A DNA stretch of 45,194 bases, taken from an uncultured Acholeplasmataceae bacterium. Lineage in GTDB: Bacteria; Bacillota_I; Bacilli_A; Acholeplasmatales; Acholeplasmataceae. Position 1 is the first letter of the stretch. Each line of letters starts with the position of its first letter. The notes beneath the pieces are model-generated. The model was given only the letters and a program-made list of their open reading frames with translations. It searched no databases and was not told where the DNA came from. The stretch is from contig CAKMKF010000011.1 of assembly GCA_927439925.1 (NCBI GenBank), positions 1-45,194 on the forward strand, given 5' to 3'. Below are positions 26,885-35,363 of the stretch, piece by piece. Both the position numbers and the translations under genes were made by a program.

Positions 26885-26913
26885 ATTATAACATTTATTC
26901 TATAAGAATTCAA
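26885..26913 (-). promoter_or_regulatory. Promoter of the rimP-nusA-infB operon
   Basis: Reading leftwards, TTGAAT (26913-26908), 17 bases ending in TGT, then perfect TATAAT (26890-26885), an extended -10 promoter. The divergent metal-transport promoter lies about 60 bases to the right. Confidence 0.85.
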
Positions 26914-26961
26914 TTTTTTTAGGTCGTTTTTCAAGGAAATATAACGACTTCTTTATTTTAT

Positions 26962-26976
26962 TGCGAATTATTTGCA
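26962..26976 (+). promoter_or_regulatory. Fur/Zur-type operator 1
   Basis: TGCGAATTATTTGCA, an inverted repeat of TGCGAA/TTTGCA with one mismatch. It overlaps the -35 box of the metal importer promoter. Together with operator 2, centres 43 bases apart, it fits a Fur-family binding pair, and a Fur-family gene ends the operon. Confidence 0.7.
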
Positions 26977-26999
26977 AATAGAGTTTAATATGCTATACT
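26972..26999 (+). promoter_or_regulatory. Promoter of the metal-importer operon
   Basis: TTGCAA (26972-26977), 16 bases ending TGC, then TATACT (26994-26999), an extended -10. Both ends lie in or beside operator palindromes, so repressor binding would block RNA polymerase. Confidence 0.7.
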
Positions 27000-27004
27000 A
27001 TAAA

Positions 27005-27019
27005 TGCGAATTGTTCGCA
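27005..27019 (+). promoter_or_regulatory. Fur/Zur-type operator 2
   Basis: TGCGAATTGTTCGCA, a perfect inverted repeat (TGCGAA-TTG-TTCGCA), just after the -10 box at the expected transcript start. It differs from operator 1 at two positions. Confidence 0.75.
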
Positions 27020-27035
27020 ACAAGGAGATATGTAT

Positions 27036-28007
27036 ATGAAAAAATTTGCAAGTATTACATTATTAATTATAACACTGTTTGTCCTTGCTGCTTGTGGTGA
27101 TAGTAAGAAAGCTGATATAGTAACGACTATGTTTCCCCAATATGATTTTGCACGACAAATCGTAAGCGATAAAATGACTGTGAGTTTACTCATTCCACCA
27201 GGAGCTGAAATACACGACTATGAAGCTACTAGCAAAGATATGGTAGCCATTAAAGAATCCAAACTATTCATTTTTACAAGTTTAGAAATTGATTCTTGGA
27301 TTAATGATGAAACATCTATTGGTGGAGAAAACACAATCGTTTTAAACCTTTCCACTGCTTATGAACTCATGGAGCATGAAGATCATGACCATGCAGTAAA
27401 TCATTCTAATCTTTTATATAACCTTGCTGGAGATGATCATGACGATGAAGAAGAAAACAGAATCCATTATTGGACAGATCCTACAACAGCAATGCAGTTA
27501 ATTGAAGCTATTTTAGAAAGTATTATTGAAATTGACCCTGAAAATGCAGCTTTCTATACTGCAAATGCACATGCATACATAGAGGTCATAGAAGAAATCC
27601 ATCATGAACTAGATGAATATTTAAGAGTTTATGCTGATTCTACTATATATTTTGCTGGACATAATGCTATGGGTGCATTTGCTGCAAGATACGATTTACA
27701 TATTGAATCATTATTTACAGATTTTAAACCAGACGCTGATCTAACAAGCGCTGAACTCATTAACTTCGTCAATGAAGTTAAAACTGCAAATACAAGTTAT
27801 CTATTTATTGAGGAATTGGTTGAACCTAAAGCAGCTAACAAAATTAAAGATGAACTCGCTAAAGACAACTTCACATTAAACTTATTGGTCTTACATGGAT
27901 ATCACAATGTTTCAAAGACAGAATTGGAGGATGGAGTTACATACAGTTCCTTACTACAAATGAATTTTGATCATTTAAAAATCGTACTGAATGGCACTTC
28001 GATATAG
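27036..28007 (+). CDS. znuA: Metal ABC transporter substrate-binding lipoprotein (ZnuA/AdcA-like)
   Basis: A 323-residue extracytoplasmic metal-binding lipoprotein of cluster A-1. It starts at the second ATG (MKKFASITLL), eight bases after AAGGAG; an ATG two codons upstream is too close. Signal sequence and lipobox LAAC put the lipidated cysteine near residue 21. A zinc-type His/Asp-rich loop lies at about residues 115-145 (HEDHDHAVNH, DDHDDEEENRIHYWTD), and FAGHNAMGAFAARYDL plus LFIEELVEP supply later ligands. The loop favours zinc, but manganese is not excluded. First gene of a four-gene operon with ATPase, permease and Fur-family regulator. Confidence 0.93.
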   Translation: MKKFASITLLIITLFVLAACGDSKKADIVTTMFPQYDFARQIVSDKMTVSLLIPPGAEIHDYEATSKDMVAIKESKLFIFTSLEIDSWINDETSIGGENTIVLNLSTAYELMEHEDHDHAVNHSNLLYNLAGDDHDDEEENRIHYWTDPTTAMQLIEAILESIIEIDPENAAFYTANAHAYIEVIEEIHHELDEYLRVYADSTIYFAGHNAMGAFAARYDLHIESLFTDFKPDADLTSAELINFVNEVKTANTSYLFIEELVEPKAANKIKDELAKDNFTLNLLVLHGYHNVSKTELEDGVTYSSLLQMNFDHLKIVLNGTSI

Positions 28008-28009
28008 AT

Positions 28010-28675
28010 ATGATTGAATATAAAGATGTATCGGTTTCATTTGGAAAATTTATAGCGCTTCATGATGTTAATTTTAAACTAAATAAGGGTGATTTCCTAC
28101 ATATTGTTGGACCAAATGGTAGCGGTAAAACAACTTTGGTCAAACTATTGGTCGGCTTATTAAAGCCAACCAATGGTAATATCGTCAACTCTAGTTTAAG
28201 AATGGGATATCTACCTCAAAAGTTAAACACAAAAACCAATATGCCAATGACAGTTAGAGAGGTCATTTATAGTGGATTTGCTAAACAAAAACTTATTCCT
28301 TCTAAAAGCGATTGTGATTTAATCACTTTTTGGTTAGATTTGATGGAGATACCTCAATTATATAACGAGAGTATGGCTTATCTCTCGGGTGGACAACAAC
28401 AAAGAGTTTTTATCATTCGTGCTTTAATTTCAAAACCAGACTTACTTATACTTGATGAACCAACATCTGCATTAGATCCATCATTTAGAGAAAAATTTTA
28501 TCAATTGCTATACAAGCTACAACAAGAAAATCAAATGACAATTATTCACGTTACTCACGATTTAACAGATGCTGTAAAAGAAGATTGCTTAACGATGTAT
28601 GTCGACCAAACCGTAAAATTCTTTGGCAGTTATAAGGCATTTCATTCATTTGAGCATAGGGGGGCATCATCATGA
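28010..28675 (+). CDS. znuC: Metal ABC transporter ATP-binding protein (ZnuC-like)
   Basis: A 221-residue ATPase that drives the importer. It shows Walker A GPNGSGKTTL, the signature LSGGQQQRV, Walker B LLILDEPTSALD and the switch histidine VTHD. It begins two bases after the znuA stop with no visible ribosome site, so it is likely translated by coupling, and its stop overlaps the permease start by four bases (ATGA). Confidence 0.95.
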   Translation: MIEYKDVSVSFGKFIALHDVNFKLNKGDFLHIVGPNGSGKTTLVKLLVGLLKPTNGNIVNSSLRMGYLPQKLNTKTNMPMTVREVIYSGFAKQKLIPSKSDCDLITFWLDLMEIPQLYNESMAYLSGGQQQRVFIIRALISKPDLLILDEPTSALDPSFREKFYQLLYKLQQENQMTIIHVTHDLTDAVKEDCLTMYVDQTVKFFGSYKAFHSFEHRGASS

Positions 28676-29481
28676 TTGATTTCTTGCAATATGAATTTAT
28701 TCAAAATGCTTTAGTTATTGGTATTGCCTTAGCATTATCTGCAGCACTTCTATCACCATATCTTGTCTTAAATCAACAAGCGATGATAGCAGATGGACTT
28801 GCCCATGTCAGTTTTGCTGGTATCATTTTAGGAGTATTACTATCTGGTGAACCATTATATATTGCAATACCTTTTGTAATACTTGCATCACTACTGATTA
28901 AATATCTTTCTCAAACAAAAACGATTAACGCTGATGCTGCGATAGGACTTGTCTCATCGGTATCATTTGCAATAGGACTTATTCTAGTTAAAAAAGGGCA
29001 AGGCTTTAATATCTCTATAGAGAGTATGCTTGTTGGAAACATCTTTACAGCAACAACTGCTGATATGGTTTTATCGATAGTGATTACTGTATTAATAACT
29101 GTCTTTGTATTGGTTTTTTACAGAAAACTATTTATGATTACATATGATCAAAATTATGCTAAATTCTCAAAAGTGAATGTTCAAATACTAGGTTATCTCT
29201 TAGCAGGATTGACAGCATTCTTCATCGTTATTGGTGTAAGAACAATTGGTACATTATTGATTTCAGCGCTTGTTGTCTTTCCATCAGTCATTGCAAGTCA
29301 ACTTACCAAGAGTTTCAAAAACACATTATTATTTGGAATTATCTCATCATTTGTGATTGTCGTTATGGGGATATTTATCGCACACCCGTTAGAAATACCT
29401 GTTGGGTCAACTATTGTTGTCATCTATGCTTTATTACTTTTGATTATATTTATTATCAAATTCATATTAAGGAGAAAATAA
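28672..29481 (+). CDS. znuB: Metal ABC transporter permease (ZnuB-like, ABC-3 family)
   Basis: A 269-residue ABC-3 permease with about eight membrane helices, including ALVIGIALALSAALLSPYLV and the family segment ADGLAHVSFAGIILGVLL and VRTIGTLLISALVVFPSV near residue 190. These match zinc/manganese importers (ZnuB, AdcB, MntB). Start overlaps znuC by four bases and the preceding GGGGGG may serve as ribosome site. Confidence 0.95.
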   Translation: MIDFLQYEFIQNALVIGIALALSAALLSPYLVLNQQAMIADGLAHVSFAGIILGVLLSGEPLYIAIPFVILASLLIKYLSQTKTINADAAIGLVSSVSFAIGLILVKKGQGFNISIESMLVGNIFTATTADMVLSIVITVLITVFVLVFYRKLFMITYDQNYAKFSKVNVQILGYLLAGLTAFFIVIGVRTIGTLLISALVVFPSVIASQLTKSFKNTLLFGIISSFVIVVMGIFIAHPLEIPVGSTIVVIYALLLLIIFIIKFILRRK

Positions 29482-29483
29482 AC

Positions 29484-29858
29484 ATGAGAATGACAAAACA
29501 AAGAAAAATGATTTTAGAACTTCTCGCAAAAACAGAACAACCTAAAAGTGCAGAAATGATTCTTCTAGAACTTCCTGACCGCACAATGAATTTATCAACT
29601 GTATATAGAACATTAGATACATTTTTTATTCAAGGACTTGTATCCAAGAGTAATATGAAAAATACAGCTTATTACTACATCAATAAAAAAGATCATCATC
29701 ATTATATGATTTGTCTAGGATGTCAAAAAATGTATGAAATTGACTGTCACCTAGATCATATTGCAGATCAAGTCGCTAAAGAGCATCATTTTAAAATCAC
29801 ACATCATGACATGACAGTTTATGGATATTGTGAGCAATGTCAATTGAATCAAGAGTAA
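29484..29858 (+). CDS. Fur-family metal-responsive repressor
   Basis: A 124-residue Fur-family regulator: winged-helix DNA-binding domain (residues 1-75, with STVYRTLDTF recognition helix) and a C-terminal metal-binding domain with HHHYMICLGC and YGYCEQC, the two CxxC pairs for structural zinc. It is Zur- or Fur-like; the importer next to it suggests a zinc sensor. It lies two bases after the permease and should bind the two operators in front of znuA, controlling its own operon. AAGGAG precedes the ATG. Confidence 0.9.
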   Translation: MRMTKQRKMILELLAKTEQPKSAEMILLELPDRTMNLSTVYRTLDTFFIQGLVSKSNMKNTAYYYINKKDHHHYMICLGCQKMYEIDCHLDHIADQVAKEHHFKITHHDMTVYGYCEQCQLNQE

Positions 29859-29865
29859 AGAGATG

Positions 29866-29895
29866 AACCGGTGCGTTAACGTATCGGTTTTCTAT
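29866..29895 (+). terminator. Terminator of the metal-importer operon
   Basis: AACCGGTGCG pairs with CGTATCGGTT (29866-29875 with 29880-29889, two G-U pairs), TTAA loop, followed by TTTTCTAT. It starts eight bases after the Fur gene. Confidence 0.85.
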
Positions 29896-29955
29896 ATTCA
29901 AAATAAGACCTTTATGTTATATTAAAACTAAACGAACATTATGGAGGATATATCT

Positions 29956-31185
29956 TTGAAAAAACATTACTTCAGTTTAGATTTTCTAAGAGGTCTTGGG
30001 ATTTTTATGGTTCTCGTATTGCATACAGCTTTCTATTTTTATAAGGATATCTATGATGTTGACCTAGATAACCCGTCACTTATTATTACTTTAATTGGAT
30101 TCCTTTTAATGTTTGCAGGGTTATTCGCGATGATTTCTGGAGTATCCCATACCGTTTCTTATTTGAATCATTTGGATGAAAAGAAAAATAATAGAACACA
30201 ATATATGATGATCAGTGGAATTTTATTGTTAATCATCGCATATCTATATTTCATCTTTACAGGTCCTGGAATTATCCTTTTTGAGTCAAGAGATATGGAC
30301 GAGAGTTTATTCGTTTCTTTCATCAATAGCGGTAGATTTCAAAACTTAACTTTGACTAGAATACTTTATGTGGATAGTTTAGTTATGCTTGGTATGAATG
30401 TCATATTATTAGGGGTATTATTAAAACTTATCAAAAAACATTTAAATAATCCAAAGATTGTGAATTATCTTCTTGCAGGTGCAACTCTTTTTATGATTTT
30501 ATCCTATATTAGAATTCCTTTGTATAATGTTTACTTACTAGCTCTAGATAATAATCAAATGGGAGTCGTATTACTTCTAAACTGGTTTGTAGCTAAGAAT
30601 AATCCAATACTACCTTTCTTTGCATTTGCATTGTTTGGTGCTTGGATTGGATTAATGATTTATCATCTTGATTTTAAATCGATGAAAAAAAGAGTACTTA
30701 TTGTTGCTGGAGCATATTTGATTATTGGTATATTAGGCTATATATTAGCACCAGAAACAATGCTAGAACGCTCAATTGATCCAACATGGTATTTTATTAT
30801 GGTTATCCAAATCGGATTATTCTTATTTATGATTCTTTTCGCATATCAAGTCTATGATCGAAATGAAACTAAGAAAAATATGGTTTCAATCTTTATTTCG
30901 AGATTTGGTGTAGCTGGTTTAACTGTATTCTTTATTGAATCTGTTGTAAGTGCACTTCTATTTAAGTTCATCAATCTATTTTTCAATTTTAGTCTCGGCA
31001 TTCCTGGGGCTATGCTCTACGGTTTATCTTTAGCTATTATTTGGGGATTCATTCTTTACTTTTGGCAAAAGAGACAATACAAGTATGGTATTGAATGGAT
31101 TCATTCCTCTATTTTAAATCAATTCGGAAGAAGTTCTAAGCTTCAAAAACTGAAAGGAGATCTAGATGATTCAATCGATTCATGA
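29956..31185 (+). CDS. Membrane acyltransferase-like protein (DUF1624/HGSNAT type)
   Basis: A 409-residue protein with about ten membrane helices. The first, LDFLRGLGIFMVLVLHTAFYF (about 7-27), matches the RG...MVxxH motif of DUF1624/YeiB and heparan-glucosaminide acetyltransferase-like proteins, with the histidine at the active site of this superfamily. I start at the TTG at 29956 (MKKHYFSLDF), eight bases after GGAGG; an ATG at 29941 overlaps that GGAGG. Mechanism and acyl acceptor are unknown. First gene of a three-gene operon with an adenylating enzyme and a carrier; its last 20 bases overlap the next gene. Confidence 0.72.
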   Translation: MKKHYFSLDFLRGLGIFMVLVLHTAFYFYKDIYDVDLDNPSLIITLIGFLLMFAGLFAMISGVSHTVSYLNHLDEKKNNRTQYMMISGILLLIIAYLYFIFTGPGIILFESRDMDESLFVSFINSGRFQNLTLTRILYVDSLVMLGMNVILLGVLLKLIKKHLNNPKIVNYLLAGATLFMILSYIRIPLYNVYLLALDNNQMGVVLLLNWFVAKNNPILPFFAFALFGAWIGLMIYHLDFKSMKKRVLIVAGAYLIIGILGYILAPETMLERSIDPTWYFIMVIQIGLFLFMILFAYQVYDRNETKKNMVSIFISRFGVAGLTVFFIESVVSALLFKFINLFFNFSLGIPGAMLYGLSLAIIWGFILYFWQKRQYKYGIEWIHSSILNQFGRSSKLQKLKGDLDDSIDS

Positions 31186-32500
31186 TTATATACTCTTAAA
31201 AAAACATCAAAAAAAGTATAGTGAAGAGAAAATCAAAAAGTTACAATTCATATCTATCAAAAAAATGATTGACTATGCAAAATTAAACAGTCCTTTTTAT
31301 GCAGAAAAATATAAAGATTTATCATTTAATGATCTAACCGATATCAAAAAATTTCCGATCATCAATAAATCAATCATGATGGAGAACTTTAGTACACTTA
31401 ATACATGTGGAATAGATAAAGAAGATGTCCTGGCTTATGCAGTTGAAAAAGAATTAAATAAAGATTATCTGGGGTATTATCAAGGACTTTATGTTATCGG
31501 ATTATCCAGTGGTACTTCTGGAAATAAAGGCATATATATAACACCTAAAAAGATGACCAAAAGACTTCCAGCAGTCTTTCTAGCAAGAAGTGGATTGTCA
31601 CTATTAGACCTACCTATGCGAATACTTTTTTGTTTACGTGTTTTTTCTCAAGGGTTTAACGATATCAACGCTCCAATGATGAAGCTCAGCTATTTGTCCA
31701 CGATGACTCCACCAATATCAATCATTCATACGTTGAATGAAAAGAAAATTAATATCTTGATGGCTCCACCATCATTAATTCGCTTCTTAGTTCCCTTAAA
31801 AAACGAAATAAAAATAAAACTTAAAAAAATAGTCACTTACGCCGAAGTGCTAACCTTAGAAGATAAACATTTATTTGAAGAGACTTTTAAAACAAAAGTT
31901 ATTGAAATCTATCAAGCTTCTGAAGGGCAAATGGCATCTGCTTGCTCAAAAGGTAAACTTCATATCAATGAAGATTTAGTATATGTAGAACTCTATGATG
32001 AGAATCACCAAGAAATTACGAAACCTCATCTTGTAGGACATCAAATGATTGTAACAAACTTGATTAATTTTGCTCAACCTTTAATTCGCTATGAAATGAA
32101 CGATATGATTGTTTTAGATGAACCATGTAGCTGTGGTTCACATTTTAGAACTATTGAAAGAATTATCGGTAGAAGAGATGATTTGCTCTACTTCTATAAT
32201 CTGCAACATGAAAAGAAATATGTATTTCCTGATCTTTTTGCTAGATGGATCATTACAACGAGTGATTTGATTAGAGAGTTTCAAGTTCGTCAAGATGAAA
32301 TTGGTCATATCATAATCACTATAGATGCTCCGCTTGACTTTGAAGTTCTTCTTTTGGAGGAAAGAGTCCATAAAGAACTAGAAGAACTTCATTTATCAGC
32401 AAAGATAGCTATTGAAATAAAACCCATTCAATTGCCTAAAGATAAAAACAAGTATAAACGCTTTATAACTGAAAACATAGATAAGAAAGAGGTATTTTGA
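31166..32500 (+). CDS. Phenylacetate-CoA ligase/F390 synthetase-like adenylating enzyme
   Basis: A 444-residue member of the PaaK-like adenylate-forming enzymes. Visible: the P-loop GLSSGTSGNKGIYIT (about 112-126), YQASEGQMAS with the motif A5-like segment, RYEMNDMIVLDEP, CSCGSHFRTIERIIGRRDD with the zinc-like CxCG seen in PaaK, and a C-terminal lid. Family enzymes activate a carboxylic acid with ATP, usually to a CoA thioester. The substrate here is unknown. It overlaps the acyltransferase gene by 20 bases and the carrier gene by one base. Confidence 0.8.
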   Translation: MIQSIHDYILLKKHQKKYSEEKIKKLQFISIKKMIDYAKLNSPFYAEKYKDLSFNDLTDIKKFPIINKSIMMENFSTLNTCGIDKEDVLAYAVEKELNKDYLGYYQGLYVIGLSSGTSGNKGIYITPKKMTKRLPAVFLARSGLSLLDLPMRILFCLRVFSQGFNDINAPMMKLSYLSTMTPPISIIHTLNEKKINILMAPPSLIRFLVPLKNEIKIKLKKIVTYAEVLTLEDKHLFEETFKTKVIEIYQASEGQMASACSKGKLHINEDLVYVELYDENHQEITKPHLVGHQMIVTNLINFAQPLIRYEMNDMIVLDEPCSCGSHFRTIERIIGRRDDLLYFYNLQHEKKYVFPDLFARWIITTSDLIREFQVRQDEIGHIIITIDAPLDFEVLLLEERVHKELEELHLSAKIAIEIKPIQLPKDKNKYKRFITENIDKKEVF

Positions 32501-33933
32501 TGACTGAACAACAAAATGTGCTCCATATTAGTAAAAAAGCTTTTCTAAATGTTGTTTATATTTTACTTGGTTTAATCCTAATCGCTGGCATTTTAACGCT
32601 TTTCATACCTTCTGGAAACTATTTAAGAGATGCTGAAGGCAACGTCATTGCAGGTAGTTTTACTTATCTAAGTGATGTAAGTTATCCATTTTGGAGATGG
32701 TTTACAGCTCCAATAGAAGTTCTATGGGGTGTAGATGCACTTAATATTATCGTTATTGGTTTATTTCTAATTATATTAGGTGGAGCATTTGCAGTCATGG
32801 ATAAAACAGGCGGAATATTAGTTGTTATCAAAAAATTGATTGAGAGATTTAAAAATAATAAGTATTTGTTACTGAGAATGGTTACCTTAATTTTTATGTT
32901 ATTTGGTGCGTTCTTTGGTATTTTCGAAGAGTCTATGGCACTTCTCCCAATCTTAATCATATTGTCTCTATCGATGGGTTGGGATACATTGACAGGAATT
33001 GGAATGTGTTTGCTCGCTGCAGGATTTGGTTTCGCATCTGCAGTCACCAATCCGTTTTCAATAGGGATTGCATCGACGCTTGCAGGAACTAACATTTTAA
33101 GCGGTGCGCTTTATCGAATATTTGTTTTTATCATAATGTATTTATTATTATCAACCTTTTTAGTTAGATATGCTAAAAAAATAGAAAGTAACCCCTCTTC
33201 TTCAATGACTTATGAAGCTGATTTAAATAAATCAAAGGAATTTGACTTGAATCAAAACTTACCATTTTCAAATGAGAAAACCATATTCAAATCATTTATG
33301 TGGATGTTCATCATTTTATTTGTAGGTATTATTGGTGCAGGACTTGCTGAGTTATTCTTTGATTTATCGATACCTTCAATTCCAATTATGGCTATTATCT
33401 TTTTGTTTGGTGGATTCATTGCTGGAATGATTGTTTCAAAGAGTATCAAATTTACCGCTAAAACGTTCTTTAGTGGCATGATGAGTGTAGCACCAGCATT
33501 TGTCTTAATCATGCTAGCAGTCAGCGTTAAGCACATTATTACAGAGGCTATGGTGATGGATACCATTTTATATTATCTAGCAAATCTTTTAGATGGAAGA
33601 TCTGCGATTGTTGGAATTCTATTCATTTATCTTTTAGTGCTTATTATTCAATTCTTTATAGGTTCAGCATCTGCAAAGGCTTTTCTGATAATGCCGTTAC
33701 TACTTCCTTTAGTATCGTTAATTGGTATAAGTAAGGAACTTGCTATACTAGCCTTCGTCTTTGGAGACGGTTACACGAATGTTATTTTTCCTACCAATGG
33801 AGTGTTACTGATAGGTTTATCAATTGCTGGAGTCAGTTATGGGAAATGGTTTAAATTCACCTATAAGCTGCAGTTGATCACACTCGCTCTTACAGTAATT
33901 TTTCTAGTGATTGCTACAATGATTGGATACTAA
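32500..33933 (+). CDS. YfcC/DcuC-type carrier, organic anion or amino acid transporter
   Basis: A 477-residue integral membrane protein with about twelve helices, of the ion-transporter superfamily that includes YfcC and ArcD-type carriers (PF03606). Characteristic: LIPSGNY at about residue 30, ALNIIVIGLFLIILGGAFAVM, the repeat GFASAVTNPFSIGIA and, in the second half, GSASAKAFLIMPLLLPL and VFGDGYTNVIFPTNGV. The specific substrate cannot be read from sequence; family members carry dicarboxylates, fatty acids or amino acids. Start ATG at 32500 shares one base with the ligase stop (TGATG) and has GAGGT upstream. Operon context suggests an acid used by the ligase. Confidence 0.8.
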   Translation: MTEQQNVLHISKKAFLNVVYILLGLILIAGILTLFIPSGNYLRDAEGNVIAGSFTYLSDVSYPFWRWFTAPIEVLWGVDALNIIVIGLFLIILGGAFAVMDKTGGILVVIKKLIERFKNNKYLLLRMVTLIFMLFGAFFGIFEESMALLPILIILSLSMGWDTLTGIGMCLLAAGFGFASAVTNPFSIGIASTLAGTNILSGALYRIFVFIIMYLLLSTFLVRYAKKIESNPSSSMTYEADLNKSKEFDLNQNLPFSNEKTIFKSFMWMFIILFVGIIGAGLAELFFDLSIPSIPIMAIIFLFGGFIAGMIVSKSIKFTAKTFFSGMMSVAPAFVLIMLAVSVKHIITEAMVMDTILYYLANLLDGRSAIVGILFIYLLVLIIQFFIGSASAKAFLIMPLLLPLVSLIGISKELAILAFVFGDGYTNVIFPTNGVLLIGLSIAGVSYGKWFKFTYKLQLITLALTVIFLVIATMIGY

Positions 33934-33951
33934 AATAGTTAATCGAATCAA

Positions 33952-33990
33952 AAAAAGGATGAATCCAATAGATTTCATCCTTTTTCTTAT
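33952..33990. terminator. Bidirectional terminator between the carrier and the aldo-keto reductase
   Basis: AAAAAGGATGAA (33952-33963) pairs with TTCATCCTTTTT (33974-33985), twelve pairs with a ten-base loop. Both strands give a T run, serving the plus-strand operon to the left and the minus-strand gene to the right. Confidence 0.85.
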
Positions 33991-34004
33991 CTAGTTCTTC
34001 TAAA

Positions 34005-34835
34005 TTAATTCCACTTTCTTGGATCATCTTTGATGGTATCCAAGAATTGTACATCTTTTTCATCCATCTTAAAATCAACTTGTGAATTTTCAATAATACG
34101 ATGTTCCTTCGTTGATTTTGGAAGTGGTGCAGTTCCCTTTTCGATGCAATAACGAATACATATTTGTGCAGGAGTTTTTTTATATTTTTCTGCCATTTTA
34201 ATAATATGTTCATTTGATAATGCATATCCAATTGCTAGTGGTGAATAAGCTTCGACCAAGATATTGTGTTCTTTGCAGAACTTATCTGTTTCTGCTTGAT
34301 TGTTACCAATGAAGAATGCGATTTGATTTGCATGAGGAACAATTTCACAATTGTCCATAATGTTTTTTAAATCTTTAGAATCGAAGTTAGATACTCCAAT
34401 AGCTCTTACCTTTTTTTCTTTATAAACTTTTTCCATTGCTTTGTAAGCTTGCACATTTCCTTCTCTGCAATCCTTACCAATTTCATTCCATGGCCATGGA
34501 GCGTGAATCAAATATAAATCAAGATAACCTAAATCAAGTTCTTTCATCGTTTGTTCAAAAGCAGCTAATGCTTCATCATAACTTTTAATATGAGATGGTA
34601 ATTTGCTCGTTACAAATATTTCTTCTCTTGGAATACCTGAATCTCTAATTGCTTGACCGACTGAAGCTTCATTTCTGTAAGCTGCAGCTGTATCAATATG
34701 ACGATATCCATTTTTAAGTGCCATTGTTACAGACTCGTATGCGATATCTCCACTAGGAACCTGCCATGTTCCAAAACCAATCTTTGGCATCAATACGCCA
34801 TTGTGTAGTTTATAAGTATCTGTTAATGTTTTCAT
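34005..34835 (-). CDS. Aldo/keto reductase
   Basis: A 276-residue NADPH-dependent carbonyl reductase of the AKR family. The catalytic tetrad is visible: Asp in HIDTAAAY, Tyr in AAYRNE, Lys in VTSKLP and His in LIHAPW. GFGTWQVP and VRAIGVSNF and PLPKSTKEHRI (cofactor) also fit. Length typical of the YtbE/YvgN type. Start ATG has GGAGGAATG upstream. It stands alone between terminators, 69 bases from the next gene. Confidence 0.95.
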   Translation of the reverse strand: MKTLTDTYKLHNGVLMPKIGFGTWQVPSGDIAYESVTMALKNGYRHIDTAAAYRNEASVGQAIRDSGIPREEIFVTSKLPSHIKSYDEALAAFEQTMKELDLGYLDLYLIHAPWPWNEIGKDCREGNVQAYKAMEKVYKEKKVRAIGVSNFDSKDLKNIMDNCEIVPHANQIAFFIGNNQAETDKFCKEHNILVEAYSPLAIGYALSNEHIIKMAEKYKKTPAQICIRYCIEKGTAPLPKSTKEHRIIENSQVDFKMDEKDVQFLDTIKDDPRKWN

Positions 34836-34870
34836 ATTTTCATTCCTCCTATACTTTATTATACCAGTTT

Positions 34871-34897
34871 AAAAGAAAAGGATGCAAATCGCATCCC
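34871..34897 (-). terminator. Terminator behind the small membrane protein gene
   Basis: Reading leftwards, GGATGC (34896-34891) pairs with GCATCC (34885-34880), five-base loop, then TTTTCTTTT. It ends the gene to its right and separates it from the aldo-keto reductase. Confidence 0.8.
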
Positions 34898-34904
34898 TAA
34901 ATTT

Positions 34905-35294
34905 CTATTTTTGTTTTAACAATCTCAACTGCATATTAATACCATATGATGCAATCCCCATTAAGATAATACCAACTATAGTACTTAACAACTTTGGATC
35001 TACTGTAATGATTGAAGGTAGAATCATGTTAACGATATAAACAAAGAAATATCCATAAAGTAAATATCGGATTAAATTCATTTCTTTTGGTAGCATGACA
35101 ACAATTCTTAAATCTTCTTTTTTATAAAGTATAAATCCGTACACTGCGAATGCAATCAACACACCCAATAAGACGAAATTAATCCATCCCAAAGTTTCAC
35201 CTAGATATGCACCGACAATGATGTTTGCACCCATGATGAAAAACACGATAAATAACAATAATTGAATAACAAGACTTTTACGATAAACGTTCAT
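34905..35294 (-). CDS. Small membrane protein, function unknown
   Basis: 129 residues with four predicted membrane helices: SLVIQLLLFIVFFIMGANII, GWINFVLLGVLIAFAVYGFI, IRYLLYGYFFVYIVNMILPS and LLSTIVGIILMGIASYGI, with a short basic tail. No family recognised. It has a clear AAGGAG ribosome site and its own terminator. It is divergent from coaD across 69 bases that must hold both promoters. Confidence 0.8.
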   Translation of the reverse strand: MNVYRKSLVIQLLLFIVFFIMGANIIVGAYLGETLGWINFVLLGVLIAFAVYGFILYKKEDLRIVVMLPKEMNLIRYLLYGYFFVYIVNMILPSIITVDPKLLSTIVGIILMGIASYGINMQLRLLKQK

Positions 35295-35363
35295 TTTTTA
35301 ACACTCCTTTGTGATTTTTTTTTATAATTTAATGTTATACTAAATATGAAATGAGGTAGAACT

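Noticed and set aside
32682-33095. 137-codon minus frame opposite the YfcC carrier gene
   Set aside because: Antisense shadow of a hydrophobic gene; no ribosome site or promoter.
33252-33566. 104-codon minus frame opposite the carrier gene
   Set aside because: Same reason: mirror of membrane helices in the real gene.
33914-34231. 105-codon minus frame across the carrier/aldo-keto reductase junction
   Set aside because: It crosses the bidirectional terminator and overlaps the reductase in a different frame.
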